The position numbers and the translations under genes are program-made. A stretch of 64,000 bases of DNA, taken from contig CAWVNO010001215.1 of NCBI GenBank assembly GCA_963930645.1, positions 310,001 through 374,000 of the forward strand, given 5' to 3'. The DNA comes from Salticus scenicus. Its lineage: Eukaryota; Arthropoda; Arachnida; Araneae; Salticidae. The notes under the pieces were generated by a model that was not told where the DNA came from, ran no database searches, and worked only from the letters and a program-made list of their open reading frames with translations. Positions 37,700-49,172 of the stretch are shown here, one piece after another; position 1 is the stretch's first letter; each line of letters opens with the position of its first letter.

Positions 37700-38488
37700 T
37701 TGCTTTGGAATCGACTTTTGAAAATGAGAGGGCGTAAAATTCGCCCAAAAAATTTGGCGACGATATTGAGCACATGCCTTCATAAAAGGGCTCTCCTGGC
37801 CAAATGGTTTAACTTTGGCAGGTCCCTGCTGTTCTGTTATGAAAGTAGACTTCGTGGGGCAGATTCTGGAAGTGATTGCGATCGCAAAGCTCTATTAGTT
37901 GCTTTGGAATCGGCTTTTAAAAAAAAATTCTGTGAAAATCGCAAAAATTTTGGGTATCGAAATCGGGCAAAGTCTCCATAAAAGGGCTCTCCTGGCCAAA
38001 TGGTTTAACTTTGGCAGGTCCCTGCTGTTCTGTTATGAAACTAGAATATCTTTTGCAGATTCTGGAAGTGATTGCGATCGCAAAGCTCTATTAGTTGCTT
38101 TGGAATCGACTTTTGAAAATGAGAGGGCGTAAAATTCGCCCAAAAAATTTGGCGACGATATTGAGCACATGCCTTCATAAAAGGGCTCTCCTGGCCAAAT
38201 GGTTTAACTTTGGCAGGTCCCTGCTGTTCTGTTATGAAAGTAGACTTCGTGGGGCAGATTCTGGAAGTGATTGCGATCGCAAAGCTCTATTAGTTGCTTT
38301 GGAATCGGCTTTTGAAAAAAATTCTGTGAAAATCGCAAAAATTTCGGGTATCGAAATCGGGGAAAGTCTCCATAAAAGGGCTCTCCTGGCCAAATGGTTT
38401 AACTTTGGCAGGTCCCTGCTGTTCTGTTATGAAACTAGAATATCTTTTGCAGATTCTGGAAGTGATTGCGATCGCAAAGCTCTATTAG

Positions 38489-39276
38489 TTGCTTTGGAAT
38501 CGACTTTTGAAAATGAGAGGGCGTAAAATTCGCCCAAAAAATTTGGCGACGATATTGAGCACATGCCTTCATAAAAGGGCTCTCCTGGCCAAATGGTTTA
38601 ACTTTGGCAGGTCCCTGCTGTTCTGTTATGAAAGTAGACTTCGTGGGGCAGATTCTGGAAGTGATTGCGATCGCAAAGCTCTATTAGTTGCTTTGGAATC
38701 GGCTTTTGAAAAAAATTCTGTGAAAATCGCAAAAATTTTGGGTATCGGAATCGGGCAAAGTCTCCATAAAAGGGCTCTCCTGGCCAAATGGTTTAACTTT
38801 GGCAGGTCCCTGCTGTTCTGTTATGAAACTAGAATATCTTTTGCAGATTCTGGAAGTGATTGCGATCGCAAAGCTCTATTAGTTGCTTTGGAATCGACTT
38901 TTGAAAATGAGAGGGCGTAAAATTCGCCCAAAAAATTTGGCGACGATATTGAGCACATGCCTTCATAAAAGGGCTCTCCTGGCCAAATGGTTTAACTTTG
39001 GCAGGTCCCTGCTGTTCTGTTATAAAAGTAGACTTCGTGGGGCAGATTCTGGAAGTGATTGCGATCGCAAAGCTCTATTAGTTGCTTTGGAATCGGCTTT
39101 TGAAAAAAATTCTGTGAAAATCGCAAAAATTTTGGGTATCGAAATCGGGCAAAGTCTCCATAAAAGGGCTCTCCTGGGCAAATGGTTTAACTTTGGCAGG
39201 TCCCTGCTGTTCTGTTATGAAACTAGAATATCTTTTGCAGATTCTGGAAGTGATTGCGATCGCAAAGCTCTATTAG
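38489..39276 (+). repeat. Block duplication D5, copy 1
   Basis: Two dimers marked by CGGAATCGGG near 38747, TATAAAAG (39024) and CTGGGC (39178). The same set recurs 1970 bp (five dimers) downstream. Confidence 0.85.
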
Positions 39277-40458
39277 TTGCTTTGGAATCGACTTTTGAAA
39301 ATGAGAGGGCGTAAAATTCGCCCAAAAAATTTGGCGACGATATTGAGCACATGCCTTCATAAAAGGGCTCTCCTGGCCAAATGGTTTAACTTTGGCAGGT
39401 CCCTGCTGTTCTGTTATGAAAGTAGACTTCGTGGGGCAGATTCTGGAAGTGATTGCGATCGCAAAGCTCTATTAGTTGCTTTGGAATCGGCTTTTGAAAA
39501 AAATTCTGTGAAAATCGCAAAAATTTTGGGTATCGGAATCGGGCAAATTCTCCATAAAAGGGCTCTCCTGGCCAAATGGTTTAACTTTGGCAGGTCCCTG
39601 CTGTTCTGTTATGAAACTAGAATATCTTTTGCAGATTCTGGAAGTGATTGCGATCGCAAAGCTCTATTAGTTGCTTTGGAATCGACTTTTGAAAATGAGA
39701 GGGCGTAAAATTCGCCCAAAAAATTTGGCGACGATATTGAGCACATGCCTTCATAAAAGGGCTCTCCTGGCCAAATGGTTTAACTTTGGCAGGTCCCTGC
39801 TGTTCTGTTATGAAAGTAGACTTCGTGGGGCAGATTCTGGAAGTGATTGCGATCGCAAAGCTCTATTAGTTGCTTTGGAATCGGCTTTTGAAAAAAATTC
39901 TGTGAAAATCGCAAAAATTTTGGGTATCGAAATCGGGCAAAGTCTCCATAAAAGGGCTCTCCTGGCCAAATGGTTTAACTTTGGCAGGTCCCTGCTGTTC
40001 TGTTATGAAACTAGAATATCTTTTGTAGATTCTTGAAGTGATTGCGATCGCAAAGCTCTATTAGTTGCTTTGGAATCGACTTTTGAAAATGAGAGGGCGT
40101 AAAATTCGCCCAAAAAATTTGGCGACGATATTGAGCACATGCCTTCATAAAAGGGCTCTCCTGGCCAAATGGTTTAACTTTGGCAGGTCCCTGCTGTTCT
40201 GTTATGAAAGTAGACTTCGTGGGGCAGATTCTGGAAGTGATTGCGATCGCAAAGCTCTATTAGTTGCTTTGGAATCGGCTTTTGAAAAAAATTCTGTGAA
40301 AATCGCAAAAATTTTGGGTATCGAAATCGGGCAAAGTCTCCATAAAAGGGCTCTCCTGGCCAAATGGTTTAACTTTGGCAGGTCCCTGCTGTTCTGTTAT
40401 GAAACTAGAATATCTTTTGCAGATTCTGGAAGTGATTGCGATCGCAAAGCTCTATTAG

Positions 40459-41246
40459 TTGCTTTGGAATCGACTTTTGAAAATGAGACGGCGTAAAATT
40501 CGCCCAAAAAATTTGGCGACGATATTGAGCACATGCCTTCATAAAAGGGCTCTCCTGGCCAAATGGTTTAACTTTGGCAGGTCCCTGCTGTTCTGTTATG
40601 AAAGTAGACTTCGTGGGGCAGATTCTGGAAGTGATTGCGATCGCAAAGCTCTATTAGTTGCTTTGGAATCGGCTTTTGAAAAAAATTCTGTGAAAATCGC
40701 AAAAATTTTGGGTATCGGAATCGGGCAAAGTCTCCATAAAAGGGCTCTCCTGGCCAAATGGTTTAACTTTGGCAGGTCCCTGCTGTTCTGTTATGAAACT
40801 AGAATATCTTTTGCAGATTCTGGAAGTGATTGCGATCGCAAAGCTCTATTAGTTGCTTTGGAATCGACTTTTGAAAATGAGAGGGCGTAAAATTCGCCCA
40901 AAAAATTTGGCGACGATATTGAGCACATGCCTTCATAAAAGGGCTCTCCTGGCCAAATGGTTTAACTTTGGCAGGTCCCTGCTGTTCTGTTATAAAAGTA
41001 GACTTCGTGGGGCAGATTCTGGAAGTGATTGCGATCGCAAAGCTCTATTAGTTGCTTTGGAATCGGCTTTTGAAAAAAATTCTGTGAAAATCGCAAAAAT
41101 TTTGGGTATCGAAATCGGGCAAAGTCTCCATAAAAGGGCTCTCCTGGGCAAATGGTTTAACTTTGGCAGGTCCCTGCTGTTCTGTTATGAAACTAGAATA
41201 TCTTTTGCAGATTCTGGAAGTGATTGCGATCGCAAAGCTCTATTAG
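40459..41246 (+). repeat. Block duplication D5, copy 2, next to the inversion
   Basis: Same three markers near 40717, 40994 and at 41148. The CTGGGC change at 41148 is the first mismatch of the junction palindrome. One further near-consensus half-dimer separates this block from the breakpoint. Confidence 0.85.
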
Positions 41247-41785
41247 TTGCTTTGGAATCGACTTTTGAAAATGAGAGGGCGTAAAATTCGCCCAAAAAAT
41301 TTGGCGACGATATTGAGCACATGCCTTCATAAAAGGGCTCTCCTGGCCAAATGGTTTAACTTTGGCAGGTCCCTGCTGTTCTGTTATGAAAGTAGACTTC
41401 GTGGGGCAGATTCTGGAAGTGATTGCGATCGCAAAGCTCTATTAGTTGATTTTCACAGAATTTTTTTCAAAAGCCGATTCCAAAGCAACTAATAGAGCTT
41501 TGCGATCGCAATCACTTCCAGAATCTGCCCCACGAAGTCTACTTTCATAACAGAACAGCAGGGACCTGCCAAAGTTAAACCATTTGGCCAGGAGAGCCCT
41601 TTTATGAAGGCATGTGCTCAATATCGTCGCCAAATTTTTTGGGCGAATTTTACGCCCTCTCATTTTCAAAAGTCGATTCCAAAGCAACTAATAGAGCTTT
41701 GCGATCGCAATCACTTCCAGAATCTGCAAAAGATATTCTAGTTTCATAACAGAACAGCAGGGACCTGCCAAAGTTAAACCATTTG
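41149..41785. other. Array inversion junction: palindrome, 300-bp perfect arms
   Basis: Left arm 41149-41448 and right arm 41486-41785 are exact reverse complements around a 37-bp spacer (41449-41485) centred at 41467. The left array stops inside Q of a B half-unit after ATTAGTTG. The right array starts inside a B half-unit at ATTTTCACAG, with a single shared G at the join. The first arm mismatch is 41148 against 41786. The breakpoint is single and clean, with no foreign DNA. Confidence 0.95.
41604..41741 (+). CDS. Candidate 45-residue ORF of half-unit A (doubtful)
   Basis: ATG preceded by AGGAGAG; the core AGGAG at 41590-41594 leaves nine bases to the start. It encodes 45 residues beginning MKACAQYRRQIFWANF and ends at TAG. 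The product would be basic with scattered aromatics. I recognise no domain, signal peptide or membrane segment. In the left arm the same frame lies on the minus strand, for example 601-738. Against coding: variants here include P to S, F to Y, F to I, F to V and K to N changes with few silent ones, and one left-arm copy (30298, repeated at 36995) changes ATG to TTG. It is listed as the best gene-like signal in each A half-unit; it could be chance within a satellite. Confidence 0.15.
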   Translation: MKACAQYRRQIFWANFTPSHFQKSIPKQLIELCDRNHFQNLQKIF

Positions 41786-41802
41786 GCCAGGAGAGCCCTT
41801 TT

Positions 41803-41886
41803 ATGGAGACTTTGCCCGATTTCGATACCCAAAATTTTTGCGATTTTCACAGAATTTTTTTTAAAAGCCGATTCCAAAGCAACTAA
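41803..41886 (+). CDS. Candidate 27-residue ORF of half-unit B (doubtful)
   Basis: It uses the same P-block AGGAGAG and ATG as the A frame but reads into the B cassette, giving 27 residues beginning METLPDFDTQNFCDFH and stopping at TAA in Q. The left-arm equivalent is on the minus strand, for example 850-933. One copy loses the ATG (ATA at about 60121). No family is recognised. The shared start with alternative C-termini follows directly from the shared P block and need not mean function. Confidence 0.12.
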   Translation: METLPDFDTQNFCDFHRIFFKSRFQSN

Positions 41887-43619
41887 TAGAGCTTTGCGAT
41901 CGCAATCACTTCCAGAATCTGCCCCACGAAGTCTACTTTCATAACAGAACAGCAGGGACCTGCCAAAGTTAAACCATTTGGCCAGGAGAGCCCTTTTATG
42001 AAGGCATGTGCTCAATATCGTCGCCAAATTTTTTGGGCGAATTTTACGCCCTCTCATTTTCAAAAGTCGATTCCAAAGCAACTAATAGAGCTTTGCGATC
42101 GCAATCACTTCCAGAATCTGCAAAAGATATTCTAGTTTCATAACAGAACAGCAGGGACCTGCCAAAGTTAAACCATTTGGCCAGGAGAGCCCTTTTATGG
42201 AGACTTTGCCCGATTTCGATACCCAAAATTTTTGCGATTTTCACAGAATTTTTTTCAAAAGCCGATTCCAAAGCAACTAATAGAGCTTTGCGATCGCAAT
42301 CACTTCCAGAATCTGCCCCACGAAGTCTACTTTCATAACAGAACAGCAGGGACCTGTCAAAGTTAAACCATTTGGCCAGGAGAGCCCTTTTATGAAGGCA
42401 TGTGCTCAATATCGTCGCCAAATTTTTTGGGCGAATTTTACGCCCTCTCATTTTCAAAAGTCGATTCCAAAGCAACTAATAGAGCTTTGCGATCGCAATC
42501 ACTTCCAGAATCTGCAAAAGATATTCTAGTTTCATAACAGAACAGCAGGGACCTGCCAAAGTTAAACCATTTGGCCAGGAGAGCCCTTTTATGGAGACTT
42601 TGCCCGATTTCGATACCCAAAATTTTTGCGATTTTCACAGAATTTTTTTCAAAAGCCGATTCCAAAGCAACTAATAGAGCTTTGCGATCGCAATCACTTC
42701 CAGAATCTGCCCCACGAAGTCTACTTTCATAACAGAACAGCAGGGACCTGCCAAAGTTAAACCATTTGGCCAGGAGAGCCCTTTTATGAAGGCATGTGCT
42801 CAATATCGTCGCCAAATTTTTTGGGCGAATTTTACGCCCTCTCATTTTCAAAAGTCGATTCCAAAGCAACTAATAGAGCTTTGCGATCGCAATCACTTCC
42901 AGAATCTGCAAAAGATATTCTAGTTTCATAACAGAACAGCAGGGACCTGCCAAAGTTAAACCATTTGGCCAGGAGAGCCCTTTTATGGAGACTTTGCCCG
43001 ATTTCGATACCCAAAATTTTTGCGATTTTCACAGAATTTTTTTCAAAAGCCGATTCCAAAGCAACTAATAGAGCTTTGCGATCGCAATCACTTCCAGAAT
43101 CTGCCCCACGAAGTCTACTTTCATAACAGAACAGCAGGGACCTGCCAAAGTTAAACCATTTGGCCAGGAGAGCCCTTTTATGAAGGCATGTGCTCAATAT
43201 CGTCGCCAAATTTTTTGGGCGAATTTTACGCCCTCTCATTTTCAAAAGTCGATTCCAAAGCAACTAATAGAGCTTTGCGATCGCAATCACTTCCAGAATC
43301 TGCAAAAGATATTCTAGTTTCATAACAGAACAGCAGGGACCTGCCAAAGTTAAACCATTTGGCCAGGAGAGCCCTTTTATGGAGACTTTGCCCGATTTCG
43401 ATACCCAAAATTTTTGCGATTTTCACAGAATTTTTTTCAAAAGCCGATTCCAAAGCAACTAATAGAGCTTTGCGATCGCAATCACTTCAAGAATCTGCCC
43501 CACGAAGTCTACTTTCATAACAGAACAGCAGGGACCTGCCAAAGTTAAACCATTTGGCCAGGAGAGCCCTTTTATGAAGGCATGTGCTCAATATCGTCGC
43601 CAAATTTTTTGGGCGAATT

Positions 43620-44445
43620 TTACGCCCTCTCATTTTCAAAAGTCGATTCCAAAGCAACTAATAGAGCTTTGCGATCGCAATCACTTCCAGAATCTGCAAA
43701 AGATATTCTAGTTTCATAACAGAACAGCAGGGACCTGCCAAAGTTAAACCATTTGGCCAGGAGAGCCCTTTTATGGAGACTTTGCCCGATTTCGATACCC
43801 AAAATTTTTGCGATTTTTACAGAATTTTTTTCAAAAGCCGATTCCAAAGCAACTAATAGAGCTTTGCGATCGCAATCACTTCCAGAATCTGCCCCACGAA
43901 GTCTACTTTCATAACAGAACAGCAGGGACCTGCCAAAGTTAAACCATTTGGCCAGGAGAGCCCTTTTATGAAGACATGTGCTCAATATCGTCGCCAAATT
44001 TTTTGGGCGAATTTTACGCCCTCTCATTTTCAAAACTCGATTCCAAAGCAACTAATAGAGCTTTGCGATCGCAATCACTTCCAGAATCTGCAAAAGATAT
44101 TCTAGTTTCATAACAGAACAGCAGGGACCTGCCAAAGTTAAACCATTTGGCCAGGAGAGCCCTTTTATGGAGACTTTGCCCGATTTCGATACCCAAAATT
44201 TTTGCGATTTTCACAGAATTTTTTTCAAAAGCCGATTCCAAAGCAACTAATAGAGCTTTGCGATCGCAATCACTTGCAGAATCTGCCCCACGAAGTCTAC
44301 TTTCATAACAGAACAGCAGGGACCTGCCAAAGTTAAACCATTTGGGCAGGAGAGCCCTTTTATGAAGGCATGTGCTCAATATCGTCGTCAAATTTTTTGG
44401 GCGAATTTTACGCCCTCTCATTTTCAAAAGTCGATTCCAAAGCAA
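43620..44445 (-). repeat. Right-arm block duplication D6, copy 1
   Basis: Markers are GATTTTTAC (43818), AAGACATG near 43971, CAAAACTCG near 44036, CACTTGCAG near 44276 and CGTCGTCAAA near 44388. The set recurs exactly 1182 bp (three dimers) downstream. TTTGGGCAGG near 44346 is private. Confidence 0.9.
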
Positions 44446-44801
44446 CTAATAGAGCTTTGCGATCGCAATCACTTCCAGAATCTGCAAAAGATATTCTAGT
44501 TTCATAACAGAACAGCAGGGACCTGCCAAAGTTAAACCATTTGGCCAGGAGAGCCCTTTTATGGAGACTTTGCCCGATTTCGATACCCAAAATTTTTGCG
44601 ATTTTCACAGAATTTTTTTCAAAAGCCGATTCCAAAGCAACTAATAGAGCTTTGCGATCGCAATCACTTCCAGAATCTGCCCCACGAAGTCTACTTTCAT
44701 AACAGAACAGCAGGGACCTGCCAAAGTTAAACCATTTGGCCAGGAGAGCCCTTTTATGAAGGCATGTGCTCAATATCGTCGCCAAATTTTTTGGGCGAAT
44801 T

Positions 44802-45627
44802 TTACGCCCTCTCATTTTCAAAAGTCGATTCCAAAGCAACTAATAGAGCTTTGCGATCGCAATCACTTCCAGAATCTGCAAAAGATATTCTAGTTTCATA
44901 ACAGAACAGCAGGGACCTGCCAAAGTTAAACCATTTGGCCAGGAGAGCCCTTTTATGGAGACTTTGCCCGATTTCGATACCCAAAATTTTTGCGATTTTT
45001 ACAGAATTTTTTTCAAAAGCCGATTCCAAAGCAACTAATAGAGCTTTGCGATCGCAATCACTTCCAGAATCTGCCCCACGAAGTCTACTTTCATAACAGA
45101 ACAGCAGGGACCTGCCAAAGTTAAACCATTTGGCCAGGAGAGCCCTTTTATGAAGACATGTGCTCAATATCGTCGCCAAATTTTTTGGGCGAATTTTACG
45201 CCCTCTCATTTTCAAAACTCGATTCCAAAGCAACTAATAGAGCTTTGCGATCGCAATCACTTCCAGAATCTGCAAAAGATATTCTAGTTTCATAACAGAA
45301 CAGCAGGGACCTGCCAAAGTTAAACCATTTGGCCAGGAGAGCCCTTTTATGGAGACTTTGCCCGATTTCGATACCCAAAATTTTTGCGATTTTCACAGAA
45401 TTTTTTTCAAAAGCCGATTCCAAAGCAACTAATAGAGCTTTGCGATCGCAATCACTTGCAGAATCTGCCCCACGAAGTCTACTTTCATAACAGAACAGCA
45501 GGGACCTGCCAAAGTTAAACCATTTGGCCAGGAGAGCCCTTTTATGAAGGCATGTGCTCAATATCGTCGTCAAATTTTTTGGGCGAATTTTACGCCCTCT
45601 CATTTTCAAAAGTCGATTCCAAAGCAA
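44802..45627 (-). repeat. Right-arm block duplication D6, copy 2
   Basis: Same marker order as copy 1 at +1182, starting with GATTTTTAC (45000). Confidence 0.9.
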
Positions 45628-48600
45628 CTAATAGAGCTTTGCGATCGCAATCACTTCCAGAATCTGCAAAAGATATTCTAGTTTCATAACAGAACAGCAG
45701 GGACCTGCCAAAGTTAAACCATTTGGCCAGGAGAGCCCTTTTATGGAGACTTTGCCCGATTTCGATACCCAAAATTTTTGCGATTTTCACAGAATTTTTT
45801 TCAAAAGCCGATTCCAAAGCAACTAATAGAGCTTTGCGATCGCAATCACTTCCAGAATCTGCCCCACGAAGTCTACTTTCATAACAGAACAGCAGGGACC
45901 TGCCAAAGTTAAACCATTTGGCCAGGAGAGCCCTTTTATGAAGGCATGTGCTCAATATCGTCGCCAAATTTTTTGGGCGAATTTTACGCCCTCTCATTTT
46001 CAAAAGTCGATTCCAAAGCAACTAATAGAGCTTTGCGATCGCAATCACTTCCAGAATCTGCAAAAGATATTCTAGTTTCATAACAGAACAGCAGGGACCT
46101 GCCAAAGTTAAACCATTTGGCCAGGAGAGCCCTTTTATGGAGACTTTGCCCGATTTCGATACCCAAAATTTTTGCGATTTTCACAGAATTTTTTTCAAAA
46201 GCCGATTCCAAAGCAACTAATAGAGCTTTGCGATCGCAATCACTTCCAGAATCTGCCCCACGAAGTCTACTTTCATAACAGAACAGCAGGGACCTGCCAA
46301 AGTTAAACCATTTGGCCAGGAGAGCCCTTTTATGAAGGCATGTGCTCAATATCGTCGCCAAATTTTTTGGGCGAATTTTACGCCCTCTCATTTTCAAAAG
46401 TCGATTCCAAAGCAACTAATAGAGCTTTGCGATCGCAATCACTTCCAGAATCTGCAAAAGATATTCTAGTTTCATAACAGAACAGCAGGGACCTGCCAAA
46501 GTTAAACCATTTGGCCAGGAGAGCCCTTTTATGGAGACTTTGCCCGATTTCGATACCCAAAATTTTTGCGATTTTCACAGAATTTTTTTCAAAAGCCGAT
46601 TCCAAAGCAACTAATAGAGCTTTGCGATCGCAATCACTTCCAGAATCTGCCCCACGAAGTCTACTTTCATAACAGAACAGCAGGGACCTGCCAAAGTTAA
46701 ACCATTTGGCCAGGAGAGCCCTTTTATGAAGGCATGTGCTCAATATCGTCGCCAAATTTTTTGGGCGAATTTTACGCCCTCTCATTTTCAAAAGTCGATT
46801 CCAAAGCAACTAATAGAGCTTTGCGATCGCAATCACTTCCAGAATCTGCAAAAGATATTTTAGTTTCATAACAGAACAGCAGGGACCTGCCAAAGTTAAA
46901 CCATTTGGCCAGGAGAGCCCTTTTATGGAGACTTTGCCCGATTTCGATACCCAAAATTTTTGCGATTTTCACAGAATTTTTTTCAAAAGCCGATTCCAAA
47001 GCAACTAATAGAGCTTTGCGATCGCAATAACTTCCAGAATCTGCCCCACGAAGTCTACTTTCATAACAGAACAGCAGGGACCTGCCAAAGTTAAACCATT
47101 TGGCCAGGAGAGCCCTTTTATGAAGGCATGTGCTCAATATCGTCGCCAAATTTTTTGGGCGAATTTTACGCCCTCTCATTTTCAAAAGTCGATTCCAAAG
47201 CAACTAATAGAGCTTTGCGATCGCAATCACTTCCAGAATCTGCAAAAGATATTCTAGTTTCATAACAGAACAGCAGGGACCTGCCAAAGTTAAACCATTT
47301 GGCCAGGAGAGCCCTTTTATGGAGACTTTGCCCGATTTCGATACCCAAAATTTTTGCGATTTTCACAGAATTTTTTTCAAAAGCCGATTCCAAAGCAACT
47401 AATAGAGCTTTGCGATCGCAATCACTTCCAGAATCTGCCCCACGAAGTCTACTTTCATAACAGAACAGCAGGGACCTGCCAAAGTTAAACCATTTGGCCA
47501 GGAGAGCCCTTTTATGAAGGCATGTGCTCAATATCGTCGCCAAATTTTTTGGGCGAATTTTACGCCCTCTCATTTTCAAAAGTCGATTCCAAAGCAACTA
47601 ATAGAGCTTTGCGATCGCAATCACTTCCAGAATCTGCAAAAGATATTCTAGTTTCATAACAGAACAGCAGGGACCTGCCAAAGTTAAACCATTTGGCCAG
47701 GAGAGCCCTTTTATGGAGACTTTGCCCGATTTCGATACCCAAAATTTTTGCGATTTTCACAGAATTTTTTTCAAAAGCCGATTCCAAAGCAACTAATAGA
47801 GCTTTGCGATCGCAATCACTTCCAGAATCTGCCCCACGAAGTCTACTTTCATAACAGAACAGCAGGGACCTGCCAAAGTTAAACCATTTGGCCAGGAGAG
47901 CCCTTTTATGAAGGCATGTGCTCAATATCGTCGCCAAATTTTTTGGGCGAATTTTACGCCCTCTCATATTCAAAAGTCGATTCCAAAGCAACTAATAGAG
48001 CTTTGCGATCGCAATCACTTCCAGAATCTGCAAAAGATATTCTAGTTTCATAACAGAACAGCAGGGACCTGCCAAAGTTAAACCATTTGGCCAGGAGAGC
48101 CCTTTTATGGAGACTTTGCCCGATTTCGATACCCAAAATTTTTGCGATTTTCACAGAATTTTTTTCAAAAGCCGATTCCAAAGCAACTAATAGAGCTTTG
48201 CGATCGCAATCACTTCCAGAATCTGCCCCACGAAGTCTACTTTCATAACAGAACAGCAGGGACCTGCCAAAGTTAAACCATTTGGCCAGAGAGCCCTTTT
48301 ATGAAGGCATGTGCTCAATATCGTCGCCAAATTTTTTGGGCGAATTTTACGCCCTCTCATTTTCAAAAGTCGATTCCAAAGCAACTAATAGAGCTTTGCG
48401 ATCGCAATCACTTCCAGAATCTGCAAAAGATATTCTAGTTTCATAACAGAACAGCAGGGACCTGCCAAAGTTAAACCATTTGGCCAGGAGAGCCCTTTTA
48501 TGGAGACTTTGCCCGATTTCGATACCCAAAATTTTTGCGATTTTCACAGAATTTTTTTCAAAAGCCGATTCCAAAGCAACTAATAGAGCTTTGCGATCGC

Positions 48601-49172
48601 AATCACTTCCAGAATCTGCCCCACGAAGTCTACTTTCATAACAGAACAGCAGGGACCTGCCAAAGTTAAACCATTTGGCCAGGAGAGCCCTTTTATGAAG
48701 GCATGTGCTCAATATCGTCGCCAAATTTTTTGGGCGAATTTTACGCCCTCTCATTTTCAAAAGTCGATTCCAAAGCAACTAATAGAGCTTTGCGATCGCA
48801 ATCACTTTCAGAATCTGCAAAAGATATTCTAGTTTCATAACAGAACAGCAGGGACCTGCCAAAGTTAAACCATTTGGCCAGGAGAGCCCTTTTATGGAGA
48901 CTTTGCCCGATTTCGATACCCAAAATTTTTGCGATTTTCACAGAATTTTTTTCAAAAGCCGATTCCAAAGCAACTAATAGAGCTTTGCGATCGCAATCAC
49001 TTCCAGAATCTGCCCCACGAAGTCTACTTTCATAACAGAACAGCAGGGACCTGCCAAAGTTAAACCATTTGGCCAGGAGAGCCCTTTTATGAAGGCATGT
49101 GCTCAATATCGTCGCCAAATTTTTTGGGCGAATTTTACGCCCTCTCATTTTCAAAAGTCGATTCCAAAGCAA

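Larger units (their letters stand above)
1..41448 (+). repeat. Left arm of giant 394-bp dimeric tandem array
   Basis: Head-to-tail copies of a 394-bp unit made of half-unit A (199 bp, starting ATGAAACTAG) and half-unit B (195 bp, starting ATGAAAGTAG). Dividing the length by 394 gives about 105 dimers. Copies differ by scattered single-base changes and rare 1- to 4-bp indels, with most neighbours nearly identical. No non-repeat sequence interrupts the array. Dimers are regular except for extra or missing half-units at ten or more places before 22.4 kb. The array runs off the left window edge. Because 394 is not a multiple of three, no reading frame can run through consecutive dimers, which argues against a repeat protein. 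Confidence 0.99.
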
